Below the pieces are notes generated by a model. It was not told the origin of the DNA and did not search any database. It saw only the letters and a program-made list of their open reading frames with translations. 64,000 nt of DNA from Cervus elaphus (taxonomy: Eukaryota > Chordata > Mammalia > Artiodactyla > Cervidae), in NCBI RefSeq assembly GCF_910594005.1, contig NC_057832.1, forward strand, positions 102,745,152-102,809,151, written 5' to 3'. Of the stretch, positions 23,213 to 34,763 are shown piece by piece. The stretch's first letter is position 1. Each line of letters opens with the position of its first letter. The translations under genes and the position numbers were made by a program.

Positions 23213-24604
23213 GCACTCAATATGTCAGCAAATTTGGAAAACTCAGCAGTGGCCACAGGACTGGAAAAGGTCAGTTTTCATTCCAAACCCAACGAAAGGC
23301 AATGCCAAAGAATGCTCAAACTACCACACAATTGCACTCATCTCACACGCTACTAAAGTAATGCTCAAAATTCTCCAACCAGGCTTTAGCAATACATGAA
23401 CCACAAACTTCCAGATGTTCAAGCTGGTTTTAGAAAAGGCAGAGGAACCAGAGATCAAATTGCCAACATCCGCTGGATCATCAAAAAAGCCAAGAGAGTT
23501 CCAGAAAAACATCTATTTCTGCTTTACTGACTATGCCAAAGCCTTTGACTGTGTGGATCACAATAAACTGTGGAAAATTCTGAAAGAGATGGGAATACCA
23601 GACCACCTGACCTGCCTCTTGAGAAACCTATATGCAGGTCAGGAGGCAACAGTTAGAACTGGACATGGAACAACAGACTGGTTCCAAATAGGAAAAGAAG
23701 TATGTCAAGGCTGTATATTGTTACCCTGCTTATTTAACTTATATGCAGAGTACATCATGAGAAACACTGGGCTGGAGGAAGCACAAGCTGCAATCAAGAT
23801 TGTTGGGAGAAATATCAATAACCTCAGATATGCAGATGACACCACCCTTATGGCAGAAAGTGAAGAGGAACTAAAAAGCCTCTTGATGAAAGTGAAAGAG
23901 GAGAGTGAAAAAGTTGGCTTAAAGCTCAACATTCAGAAAACTAAGATCATGGCATCTGGTCCCACCACTTCATGGCAAATACATGGGGAAGAGTGGAAAC
24001 AGTGGCTGACTTTATTTTTTGGGACTCCAAAATCACTGCAGATGGTGATTGCAGCCATGGAATTAAAAGACGCTTACTCCTTGGAAGGAAAGTAATGACC
24101 AACCTAGACAGCATCTTAAAAAGCAGAGACATTGCTTTGCCAACAAAGGTCCGTCTAGTCAAGGCTATGGTTTTTCCAGTGGTCATGTATGGATGTGAGA
24201 GTTGGACTCTGAAGAAAGCTGAGTCCAGAAGAATTGATGCTTTTGAACTATGGTGTTGGAAAAGACTCTTGAGAGTCCCTTGGACTGCAAGGAGATCCAA
24301 CCAGTCCATCCTAAAGGAGATCAGTCCTGGGTGTTCATTGGAAGGACTGATGTTGAAGCTGAAACTCCAATACTTTGGCCACCTGATGCGAAGAGCTGAC
24401 TCATTTGAAAAGACCCTGATGCTGGGAAAGATTGAAGGCAGGAGAAGGGGACGACAGAGGATGAGATGGTTGGATGGCATCACCAACTCAATGGACATGA
24501 GTTTGGGTAGACTCCAGGAGTTGGTGGTGGACAGGGAGGTCTGGTGTGCTGCGGTTCATGGGGTTGCGAAGAGTTGGACCCGACTGAGCAACTGAAATGA
24601 AACT
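23213..24604 (+). mobile_element. BovB LINE, 5'-truncated, nested in L1
   Basis: Second long BovB in the window and the better preserved one. The frame 23415-24095 holds the reverse transcriptase palm: FTDYAKAFDCVDHNKL (first catalytic Asp, residue 39 of that ORF) and RYADDTTLMAE with the YADD box at residues 139-142. After a frameshift near 23985 the next frame (23972-24595) carries YGCESWTLKK, the RRRGRQRMRWLDGI block and the C-terminal end. The endonuclease half is missing. It starts within about 15 nt of the BovB position where the copy at 17759 starts. Only about 4 bp (AAGG) could be a TSD. Confidence 0.96.
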
Positions 24605-24800
24605 GAAAAGGACCTACTGTATAACACAGGGAATTCTACTCAATACTCTGTAATGGCCTATATGGGAAAAGAATCTGTTAAAAAAATGGACGCATGTTTA
24701 TGAATAACTGATTCACTTTGCTGTGAACAGAAACACTGTAAATCTACTATACCCAATAACTTTTTTTAAAGTAAAAGAAAATAATAATAATAAGGGGGGA
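24605..24800 (+). mobile_element. L1 3' UTR, right part
   Basis: GGACCTACTGTATAACACAG, CTCAATACTCTGTAATGGCC, TAACTGATTCACTTTGCTGT and GTAAATCTACTATACCCAAT continue the L1 3' UTR that stops at 23212. Ends in an A-rich (AAT)n tail near 24790. Confidence 0.82.
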
Positions 24801-25129
24801 AACTTATTTTTAAGAAAATAAAGCAAGATTTACTCCTATAGATATAGAGATCAAACATACTGAACGAACAGCCCTGACTTTGAGATAAAGTATTCAAATT
24901 CTAGTAAGCAAATATGATTATGGCTAAGATTAGAAATCACAAGTTTTTTAAGACTGTGATTAAACATAGGAAACTTCTTTTACCTAGGACAAATTACTGT
25001 TAGAAGTAGCATATTTCCAGTATTTTGGACATTTTTTTCCCTAATTAAAATTAGGAAATTTAGGATATTTTAAGAACAATTAACATAAAAAATGCACTGA
25101 TCTTAGGTGTTCACATTGCAGCAAAAATT
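24801..25129. other. AT-rich intron, no gene seen
   Basis: Nothing recognisable; A/T-rich single-copy-looking sequence. Confidence 0.4.
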
Positions 25130-26110
25130 GTAAATACACCTGGGTAACTACTACCCAGAAAACAAACATTCTCAGTATCTCAGGAAGTTCACATGGATCT
25201 GTTTTCAGTCAAGTCCCCGTCTATCCCCATCAACTACTTGCTGATTTCTATCAGCATAGACCAATCTTTCCTGTTTTTTGAACTTCACATAAATGGAGTC
25301 ACATAATGGATGATGCCTTGTGTCCGGCTTCTTTTTGCTTAACATGTTCCTGAGATTCATCTATGTTGCTATATGAATTAACAGTTTGCTTTTTTAAAAA
25401 ACTGCTGAACAGTATTCTACTGTATACCACAACTTTCTTAATCCAGTCCTTCACTGGTGACCATATGAGTGGTTTCTAATTTTTGACAAGTATGAATAAA
25501 CCTGATATGAACAGATATACAAATCTTTCTGTAGATGTATATTTTCTTTCTCTCTCATACATGCATGCTCGGTTGTGTCTGACTCTTTGTGACCCCATGG
25601 ACTGTAGCCCATCAGGTTCCTCTGTCCATGCAATTCTTCAGGCAAGAATACTGGAGTGGGTTGTCATTTCCTCCTCCAGGGGATTTTCCTGACCCAGGAA
25701 TCAAACCCGAGTCTCCAATGTCTCCTGCACTGGCAGGCAGATTCTTTACCACTGAGAGTATTTTCTTCGCTCTTGGGTAAATACCTGGACCTGGAATTTC
25801 TAGGTCATGGAGTAAATGAATGTTTAAATTTATAAGAAACTGTCAAGCTTCTTCCAAAGTGACTTTGCTCTTTTATACCCCCTACCAGCAAAGCAGGAAA
25901 ACTCTGGTTTCTTTACATCCTTTCAGACACTTAGTACTGTCAATCTTTTTGATTTTTACCATTCCAGTGGTTGTAATTTGCAATTCCGTGATAACTAATG
26001 GTGTTATTAGCACTTCTCATGTGCTAATTGGCCATTCTTATATCATCCTTTGAAGAGTCTGTTCAAGTCTTTTGCTTATTTTTAGTATTTTCAAAATGGT
26101 ATCTTAAGAT
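25130..26110 (-). mobile_element. Old L1 (L1M) ORF2/3' region, interrupted by a SINE
   Basis: In antisense orientation the old L1 order is clear: AACTTCACATAAATGGAGTC, GATTCATCTATGTTGCTATA, then, after the SINE at 25549-25758, CTTGGGTAAATACCTGGACC, ATTCCAGTGGTTGTAATTTG and CATGTGCTAATTGGCCATTC. The two parts are colinear, so the SINE inserted later. No usable frame remains. Confidence 0.78.
25549..25758 (-). mobile_element. Bov-tA SINE with 9-bp TSDs
   Basis: TATTTTCTT at 25540-25548 and 25759-25767 bounds an antisense Bov-tA (GACCCCATGGACTGTAGCCC, GCAAGAATACTGGAGTGGGT, then the tRNA head ending CTTTACCACTGAGAG). It splits the L1M around it. Confidence 0.9.
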
Positions 26111-27609
26111 GAGCAGAACATTTGAATGAATAAAGTCCAAATTTATCAATTTTTGTACTTTGTTTGCTTACATTTTAAGAAAAAAATGCAAAGAGCCAAA
26201 AACAGGAATCCTTGATAGACTGACACCAAGAGAGATGATCTGGACATCATACATTCATATAAACAATAGGAAGGCCCGTTCAAGTATGAGTACCCTGAAA
26301 GTTCTGGTTTCAGTGTTAATACTGTGGTTTTACCCTAGATACAGTGAGTAGGCAACCCTAGGTTAATTATCTGGTTGAGAGCAGGAAGGGTTGATAGCAC
26401 TTGGAATAGGTTTCCCAAACCAGGGACTGATGAAACACAAGTAGATACCACCATATGGCTGAGCCTACACAAATTGCCAGAGACCATCCTGACGGCTATT
26501 ACTTTTATGCATAGATAACTTCTTTGATGTAATTTTTAACCATACTTAAGGCTCTAGATGGTTAAGCTTTGAAAATCTGACACAAGGAAAGAATTGAAAA
26601 TCTACCTCCTACAAGTCTTCCTGTACGTGGCCGGTCAGTCAGACAGTAATTAACTCTAATTGGCCCCCCTACAAGCTTCTCTGCTTTCTACCTGTAGCGG
26701 AGTGGCACTCAAAAAGCAAAATAACTTTTTCTCAGCTTTGAAAACATCAAAGTAAAATTTTTAAAAAATTATTTCCAACCGGATCCTTTAAAAAGTAAGT
26801 GAACTCTTGTTGCAATCAGCAAGAAGAAAAAACTTAGTAATCCCAGTTAGAAATACCTTTAGGAAACTATGAGCTGTGTAGTTAATTACTCAAATAAGCA
26901 AGGATCAATAATTCTAAAATATCATGGATCTCGGAATATAAAATGTTCTCATTTAAATATTATGATACAAAGAAAGAAACAAGCTATCATTCTGGTAGAA
27001 TCTTCATTTATCTAACTAATAGTGTGCAATTAATATTTCATATAAGCATGTAGAGTAACACTAGATTCTTAATGGATTGTATTGATTAAAGCAGAAAGTT
27101 CAATGCTAATGTTCCTGTAGGGGAAAAACAGAATGATTCGTGATCTCACGCAGAACAAATCATGAATTCAGGAGCTTATGACCACTAACCTAAGGGCTGC
27201 AACAAGACTGCTTTTGATAATTTCCATGCAACACATAAGTGGACTGTATTAAAGGAAAAAAGATTCCCGGAGTAACCCAAACAAGCCCCAGTTGCCACTG
27301 CTGAGGCCTGGAAGAGAATGCCAGGTCACAGAATGAATGCAGGACGTGGCCAACCTGGTTTCACCGGCTTGTGTCACTGCTTGAGGTTCCTTCACATATA
27401 CTATTGAAGTGATAAGGGGGTTTCCACCGTGACCCTCTAGACCTTGAGACCTACTGTCCATGTTCATGAAACAGCTGCAGTTTCTGTTCTTTTGTGAAAC
27501 AGATAATACCATCTTAGGGCTTATACCCTGTCCTGCCTTTGACTCCTATATTCCATCCTCTAGTCCTGTATTCATCCACTTGGCCATCCTGCCCTGTCCC
27601 CTTCTGCAG
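26111..27609. other. AT-rich intron, no gene seen
   Basis: About 1.5 kb with no recognisable gene or repeat. Confidence 0.4.
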
Positions 27610-28230
27610 ACACTTCTGGGTTGAGTAGAATGCTGTGAGGAATGCTCCAACAGTCTGTCCTGCTTCTCAAGGTGGCTGCACCAGTCTGCATTCCCACCAA
27701 CAGCATGCATATAGGGGGCGGCGGTATCCCTTTTCTCAGCAATCTCTCCAGAATTTGGTATTTGTGAACATTTTGATGACGGCCATTCTGGCTGGTGTGA
27801 GGAAGTGCCTCACGGCAGTGTGGATTTACATTTCTCTGATGGCTGGCCCTGCTGAGCATCTTTTCATGTGCCCGGTAGCCTTCTGGGTGTCTGCTTTGGA
27901 GAGGTGTCTGTCTGGGTCTTCTGCCCATCCTGACTGAGTTGAGACTGGAATGAATGAGCTGTCTGTGTGTTTTGGAGATTGAGCCCTTACTGGCTGCATC
28001 ATTTGCGAGTGTTTTCTCCCAGTCTAAGGGGTGTCTTTCCATTTTGTTTGTGGTTTCCTTTGCTGTGCAGGGCCTTGTGAGTTTGGGTTCCATTTGTCTC
28101 TGCTTGCTTCTGCTTCTATTGCCTTGGGACGCTGACCTAGGACGCTGACCTAGGGAAGCGCTGCTAATTTATGCCATGGGCTGTTCTGCCTGCGCTCTCT
28201 TCCAGGAGTTTCATGGTGTCCTGTCTTAAC
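27610..28230 (-). mobile_element. L1 ORF2 C-terminal fragment, antisense
   Basis: Antisense L1 text: AAGGTGGCTGCACCAGTCTG, CATTCCCACCAACAGCATGC, TTTGATGACGGCCATTCTGG, AGCATCTTTTCATGTGCCCG, TTTCTCCCAGTCTAAGGGGT, CTTTGCTGTGCAGGGCCTTG. Many substitutions; ORFs in either strand are relics. A perfect 13-bp tandem (GACGCTGACCTAG) sits at 28128-28153. Confidence 0.85.
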
Positions 28231-29521
28231 AAAAACAACAAACAACCCTGTACTTCTAAATGGGCAATTATAATCAAATGTATGCAAACTAATGCAGGTG
28301 GAAACCTAGCTCCCAAGTGGGGCTCGTGTTTCTTGGCATTTAATCTTCTGTTACCTTAGAGAATTAAGCATGTAGCCTAAGGATAGAGCTCCCACTTAAA
28401 GGAAGAAGAAGAAAACTAACTAGCTAACTAGACAGATGTGATTAGGAGGGATCCAACCCTAAAGGGGGGGGAAAGGCCTTAATCACCTAGTTTCCGTAGA
28501 AATCTAAGCAATTCTACACGCCCATCGTAAGAAATATAGTCAAATATTGGTGTGTTCCAAAGCAGGTCTCACTTTCCTTGGAAGTAGCCTGCTATGCTGG
28601 GGAATGTGGGGGAAGAGAATGGTACACATGGCTTCTTGGCTTGAGGTGGCCGGCTCCTCTCCACACATCCTGATGAAGGACAGAAGGGGCTGCCAGACCC
28701 ACGGCAGGCAGTGTCTTAGATCAAAGTAAAACACTACTTAGGTCCATTTTTTAGATGAGGATCAATAATAACTTTTTTTTTCTTTTTCAACTTTAAAACC
28801 TTCTCGGCTTGAATGCCCTAAAGAGAATGGCAGTTAAAATTTATATTTTAGAGATGGAAGACACAAGTCAAAGATGTAATAAATAACCTTTCTGAGGAGT
28901 GAGGTGTTCTAGGTAATCAAGACTACATTTCAGCCAAGTGAGTATTTGCTATCAGACAAACTCTAGTGGGAACGTGAAACACTGTGGAAGTTGACAGAGG
29001 TAAGCTGATGTTTAAAACGAAAACAACACACAATGCTATACTTCTAACTAGGCAATTACAACCAAGTGTACATACAAGGGGTACAGGTATATTTACTTTT
29101 TCTAGAATTTAACCTCTTCAAATGCTAAGTCTCTTACTAAATAATCAAGGCATTCCTTGACTCTAAGGATCGTAGGGAATAAAATGTCACCACTGCAGCT
29201 GCTATATTTCCTGCTCACAGCCCTTCAAATTAAAAAAAAAAAGAAAAGAAAAAAAGGAGAGGGGTGAAGGCCCAATACAAATGTGGAATTTAATTAGTTA
29301 GTAAAAGCCCCAATCCTTGCCTGAAGCCTTGTTCTTCCTGTAATATTGCATTCTTTTCTTCTTGTGTAAACTTTTCATTATGGAGGAGACATCTTTATAA
29401 TACAATAACTCTAGTTATATTGTAACTGCTGGTAACATAACTCCTGCCTTGGAAGAGCCAGCATGTTCAAGTAATGTTGTTTTAATACAATTTGTGTTCA
29501 GCAGAAACCAAGTTGACTTGG

Positions 29522-29624
29522 TCATTTAGAATTTGATCAATGTGAATTAGTGTCTTACTGAGATAAACCATTTGATCATTTAGAAATTGATCAATGAGAA
29601 TCAGAGATAAAACATTTATCATGT
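29522..29624. repeat. Imperfect two-copy tandem (about 54 bp period)
   Basis: TCATTTAGAATTTGATCAAT plus GTGAAT at 29522-29547 matches TCATTTAGAAATTGATCAAT plus GAGAAT at 29576-29601 in 24 of 26 positions. GAGATAAAcCATTTgATCA follows in the first copy and GAGATAAAaCATTTATCA in the second. Confidence 0.8.
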
Positions 29625-29779
29625 ACATTTGGTATATCAGAGCCATTCACGCAGCACGAAAGTAGGTTATAAGCAGACATCAATAAGTGTTAGAGACGAT
29701 GTGCAGCGAAACTGTCAGCTGCAGACACAGATACATGCCTGACAGTATATAATTTTAATCCTTTTGATAAGGCAAGTTT

Positions 29780-30200
29780 CTCAATGAGGCAGCTGGAATC
29801 ACTGAAAAATTATAGGAGTTCAACTTTCGAAAAAATGGCAAGAGGCACAGCGATGCTAAACATCTCAAACTTTGGAAATAGGTTTTAATTAAAAGTTTAA
29901 GCAGAATGGTAAGCAACATAAATTTACCCGGCAAAACTTTTAGAAGAGCTTTAGAACTATTAATCAGAGTAAACTGTGTACCTGCAGTACAATTAGTTCT
30001 ATTAATCTAATACTTCCAAACTGAAGTCACATTGACATTCAAGCCCACTGGCTTATGCATCTAACAGAATTATAAATTTGCCAGTCAAAACCTTATTTAA
30101 TTATTTTACAGCCAATTAAGCAGGATCTTTAAACAGTGTTGCTTAAAACTGTCCATAATCCACACCGTGTAATTACAGAGAACACGAGAAACACCTGCTG
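29780..30200. promoter_or_regulatory. Candidate conserved noncoding element (inference only)
   Basis: No repeat match, no ORF, and clustered homeodomain-like cores: ACAATTAGTTCTATTAATCT, TTATTTAATTATTTTACAGC, CCAATTAAGC, GTGTAATTACAG. Suggestive only. Confidence 0.2.
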
Positions 30201-30931
30201 ATATCACTGGCATGTCATCCTCGGCTTCACTAACTCATTCGTAGTGTAGCTATTAAAATCACATATCCCAAAGAGAAACTAAACAGCATGGTCAGAGTGA
30301 AACACTAACAAAACCAAGGACATTTTAAAGTGAAAAGAATTTTACATTGATGCAAACGTTTGACTATATAATACTTAAAAAAGCCATTTTATCTCTAAGA
30401 GTTTTTGCAAAGCATTCCGCAGATACTCTACAATCACCTAAACTCCTTCCATGGGGCAACTAATCTTTTAATACATTACAAGGATAACCCAGGCTTCTTC
30501 CATGAGCCTAAATTTATAGGTCAGGTTTGAACAACTTCGTTCAAGGATAAAAGTGAAAACCCCTGCTAACGCCTGGCACACACAGGAGCATTACCAGCAT
30601 TCACATCCGACCGCACAGAATCACACTCCTTTACGAGTACTTCATCTTTCAAAGACACCGAAGACAAGTTGAAAAGATACACCTCTAATGAAATCAGTCC
30701 AAAAATATTTTCAATAGATCTATGTCACTTGCCATATACGTTTTTATGGAAGGTAGAACTGGCCAGTCCATTATCTAAAGGAAAACATGGGAATGAAAGA
30801 TCAGTCATCTCTGAAATGCTTCTGTTTGCCATTACATTGTCTTCCCAAGGTTTACACTGCCGTTACGCTATCTCACATTTCTTTGATATTGCTCTACACA
30901 TTTGTTTCATGTTTGTTTCGAACAACTTGTG

Positions 30932-31793
30932 CTGTGCAAAAGCTTTTAAGTTTAATTAGGTCCCATTTGTTTATTTTTGCATTTCCAATATTCTGGGAGG
31001 TGGGTCATAGATGATCCTGCTGTGATTTATGTCGGAGAGTGTTTTGCCTGTGTTCTCCTCTAGGAGTTTTATAGTTTCTGTTCTTACATTTAGATCTTTA
31101 AGCCATTTTGAGTTTATTTTTGTGTATGGTGTTAGAAAGTGTTCTAGTTTCATTCTTTTAGAAGTGGTTGACCAATTTTCCCAAAACCACTTGTTAAAGA
31201 GGTTGTCTTTTCTCCATTGTATATCTTTGCCTCCTTTGTTGAAGATAAGGTGTCCATAGGTTCGTGGATTTATCTCTGGGCTTTCTGTTCTGTTCCATTG
31301 ATCTATATTTCTGTCTTTGTGCCAGTACCATACTGTCTTGATGACTGTGGCTTTGTAGTATAGTCTGAAGTCAGGCAGGTTGATTCCTCCAGTTCCATTC
31401 TTCTTTCTCAAGATTACTTTGGCTATTCGAGGTTTTTTGTATTTCCATACAAATTGTTAAATTATTTGTTCTAGTTCTGTGAAGAATACCGCTGGTAGCT
31501 TGATAGGGATTGCACTGAATCTATAGATTGCTTTGGGTAGTATAGTCATTTTGACAATACTGATTCTTCCAATCCATGAACATGGTATATTTCTCCATCT
31601 GTTTGTGTCCTCTTTGATTTCTTTCATCAGTGTTTTATAGTTTTCTATATATAGGTCTTTTGTTTCTTTAGGTAGATATACTTCTAAGTATTTTAATCTT
31701 TTTGTTGCAATGGTGAATGGTATTGTTTCCTTAATTTTTCTGTCTGTTTTCTCATTGTTAGTGTATAGGAATGCAAGGGATTTCTGTGTGTTA
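30932..31793 (-). mobile_element. Bovid L1, inverted 5' part (twin priming)
   Basis: Antisense L1 ORF2 from CTGTGCAAAAGCTTTTAAGT to TTTCTGTGTGTTAA. In L1 coordinates it ends exactly where the sense part (31794 onward) begins, so the two are adjacent segments of one L1 with the upstream one inverted. The left TSD AACTTGTG is at 30924-30931. The inverted segment still translates for about 146 codons (30971-31411 minus) with little decay, which fits a recent insertion. Confidence 0.92.
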
Positions 31794-32906
31794 ACTATAA
31801 GCAAGGTGAAAAGACAGCCCTTGGAATGGGAGACAATAATAGCAAATGAAGAAACAGACAAAGGATTAATCTCAAAAATATACAAGCAACTCCTGCAGCT
31901 CAATTCCAGAAAAATAAATGACCCAATCAAAAAATAGGCCAAAGAACTAAACAGACATTTCTCCAAAGAAGACTTACAGATGGCTAACAAACACATGAAA
32001 AGATGCTCAACATCACTCATTATCAGAGAAATGCAAATCAAAACCACAATGAGGTACCATTACATGCCAGTCAGGATGGCTGCTATCCAAAAGTCTACAA
32101 GCAATAAATGCTGGAGAGGGTGTGGAGAAAAGGGAACCCTCTTACACTGTTGGTGGGAATGCAAACTAGTATAGCCGCTATGGAGAACAGTGTGGAGATT
32201 TCTTAAAAAACTGGAAACAGAACTGCCATATGACCCAGCAATCCCACTTCTGGGCATACACACCAAGGAAACCAGATCTGAAAGAGACACGTGCACCCCA
32301 ATGTTCATCGCAGCACTGTTTATAATAGCCAGGACATGGAAGCAACCTAGATGCCCATCAGCAGACGAATGGATAAGGAAGCTGTGGTACATATACACCA
32401 TGGAATATTACTCAGCCATTAAAAAGAATTCATTTGAATCAGTTCTAATGAGATGGATGAAACTGGAGCCCATTGTACAGAGTGAAGTAAGCCAGAAAGA
32501 TAAAGACCAATACAGTATACTAACGCATATATATGGAATTTAGAAAGATGGTAACAATAACCCTATATGCAAAACAGAAAAAGAGACACAGATGGACAGA
32601 ACAGACTTTTGGACTCTGGGAAAAGGCGAGGGTGGGATGTTTTGAGAGAACAGCATCGAAACATGTATATTATCAAGGGTGAAACAGATCACGAGCCCAG
32701 GTTGGATGCATGAGACAAGTGCTCGGGGCTGGTGCACTGGGAAGACCCAGAGGGATGGGGTGGGGAGGGAGGTGGGTGGGGGGATCGGGATGGGGAACAC
32801 ATGTAAATCCATGGCTGATTCATGTCAATGTATGGCAAAAACCACTACAATATTGTAAAGTAATTAGCCTCCAACTAATAAAAATAAATGGGGAAAAAAA
32901 AAAAAG
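31794..32906 (+). mobile_element. Bovid L1, sense 3' part with poly-A and TSD
   Basis: Starts ACTATAAGCAAGGTGAAAAG and runs through the ORF2 C-terminus (ATATGACCCAGCAATCCCAC; GGAATATTACTCAGCCATTA) and the L1 3' UTR to ACTAATAAAAATAAATGGGG plus A12. The right TSD AACTTGTG is at 32907-32914. ORF2 is incomplete and inverted upstream, so no protein function is retained. Confidence 0.94.
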
Positions 32907-32914
32907 AACTTGTG

Positions 32915-33248
32915 TGTTCATAACACTGTGGTAACGTTTCCTCTCTGTAGGTGTGGTACATCGACAACAAGCCACTGAAGGCAACTGGAATCTGATGCTG
33001 ACCATAACACAGAGCCTTGCAGCGCCGTCTGCACATTCCTTATTCTGTCTGTACATCCTGAGAGCTCTGACACACCGCGGACTGGGCTGTCCTCTCCTAA
33101 GAGCTTTACATGCTGTCTCCTGGCTGGACGGTGAACTTCCCATGGCTACGATCTCTCTCTAACACTCTTTTGGGAGTTTTTTGTTTTTTCTAAAAACAAA
33201 TACAGAAACCTCCACAAGTTCCTACAGTGTGTTTGTTCTTTTGTTATC
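32915..33248. other. Unique intron, no gene seen
   Basis: Short ORFs on both strands are without recognisable domains. Confidence 0.4.
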
Positions 33249-33376
33249 TTTTAAAAAATTTTCTGGCCCTGCCCTGTGGCATGTGGGATCTTGGTTCTCA
33301 GACTACGGGTGGAGACTGTACTGCCTACAGTGGAAGTGCAGGGTCTTAGCCACTGGACTGCCAGGGACGTCCCTGG
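33249..33376 (-). mobile_element. CHR-type SINE fragment
   Basis: Minus strand begins CCAGGGACGTCCCTGGCAGT (head), with CAGTGGCTAAGACCCTGCAC and GATCCCACATGCCACAGGGC, and an A/T-rich tail near 33250. Diverged. Confidence 0.75.
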
Positions 33377-33499
33377 GAGGTTTTAACATCATCTCGATTT
33401 TGTCTGGAACTAGATACAGAAATTTCTCCAATGGTGCAGAGTTTTACAACACGAGCTGGATATAACAATAAAATAAATGTAAAAATAAGATATAATAAA

Positions 33500-33640
33500 A
33501 AGAAAATCTAATATTTACTGAGCATCTAACTTTGTGCTAGACCTGTCTGTGCTAATAAGCACTATCAATATAACACTTAATATAATATTTTGCTTAATTA
33601 CCTATAAGGTAGACTACTGAACATAATTTTCAGTAACAGA
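33500..33640 (-). mobile_element. MIR SINE fragment
   Basis: TAATATTTACTGAGCATCTA, ACTTTGTGCTAGACCTGTCT and ACCTATAAGGTAGACTACTG follow the antisense MIR pattern. Confidence 0.6.
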
Positions 33641-34763
33641 ACTACAACATGGTATTACAGAAAGAAAACTAACCCAGAACTAACACCGTAATTTGCTCTA
33701 TTTAACAGATAATAACAAAGGGTGATAAAGGTGGTAAGAAGTGCTTATAATGACCATTTCAGTTGAGCTGAAAAGGTGTACCTTTTGAATAAAAGCTAGG
33801 TACAGGTGTGTGTGTATATATATATATCAGTGAGTTTACCCAGTGATTTCAGTTTTATAGCTAATTTTAAAGCTTTCTGGGAGGGAAGTTCTTGCATGAA
33901 AGTAAACACACATTCTTGATCCCAAATTACTTAATTTCCACTGAAAAAATGATAAATAACTTTTAATAACTTTGTGTTTATTAGCGATGCAATTATCTCA
34001 TCACAGTAGAACTCACTCTCGATTTTTTGGGAAGCTTTGGGTTATTAAAATTCTGTCTTCCACCTGCTCTCCTTCAATGTGCTACTAAGTTTCATGCCGG
34101 TAAGACCCACCTGTCTCCTTCATAGGTATACACTGAGAACACAGCTGAGGGCATGTTTCATAGAAGCACTATGAATGAATGATGTGCTAATAAAACAAAC
34201 GGGGTAGAGCGGGGAGCAGGATTCCATTGGCTCTAAAGTGTTTTCATGGTTTGCTGCCAAACTATAAAGCGAGGGACTGAAGTGTGAGTTAATATTTAAG
34301 CATCCCTAAGATAATTCCATTAGCTGTCCTGCAGGATACACCGGAGTAACTGGTGTTCATCACGTGCGGCCTCAAATGCTCTGAGTGTTCTTTATTCTTT
34401 CTCTTTACTGTGATTTTGTATGGAGCCCTCCACCCTCATCAGGCGTGTAACAGTACCCTTGAAATTACATTTTACGAAGCTTTCATCTCCTATAATGAAG
34501 ATGTACCCAAATGAATCCTTCCATCAGATAAAATTAATGAAACCCTCCTCAAAGTCCTCCAGGGTGTGCTGTCTAGGAGGGTCAGCTGAGTTCATCTCCA
34601 TCAGGCAATGGAAAGGATACAGTACATTGCCTTGCCAAAGACTGAAAGTGTCATGATTATCTGAGATCCCCAAGTTTCTGAGGAGAAACACAATTTCATT
34701 GAGGAACCTCTGTGCCTTCAAAGGCGGTAAACATCTCTTATAGCTGAAGCACTATCATGCCCT
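33641..34763. other. Unique intron, no gene seen
   Basis: No recognisable gene or repeat besides the short dinucleotide tract. Confidence 0.4.
33805..33827. repeat. (TG)n(TA)n microsatellite
   Basis: GGTGTGTGTGTATATATATATATC, a short compound dinucleotide repeat. Confidence 0.8.

Larger units (their letters stand above)
28231..30923. other. AT-rich unique intron with local duplications
   Basis: No gene seen. It contains an imperfect dispersed duplication (28231-28360 versus 29015-29150) and a local tandem (29522-29624). The 29780-30200 part is rich in TAATTA-like motifs. Confidence 0.45.

Noticed and set aside
17759..24604. The two BovB copies as a segmental duplication
   Set aside because: Their flanks differ completely and one has its own TSD, so they are independent insertions.
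31457..32047. A 196-codon minus-strand ORF as a host gene
   Set aside because: It runs across the twin-priming junction and consists of antisense L1 ORF2 plus the other L1 strand.
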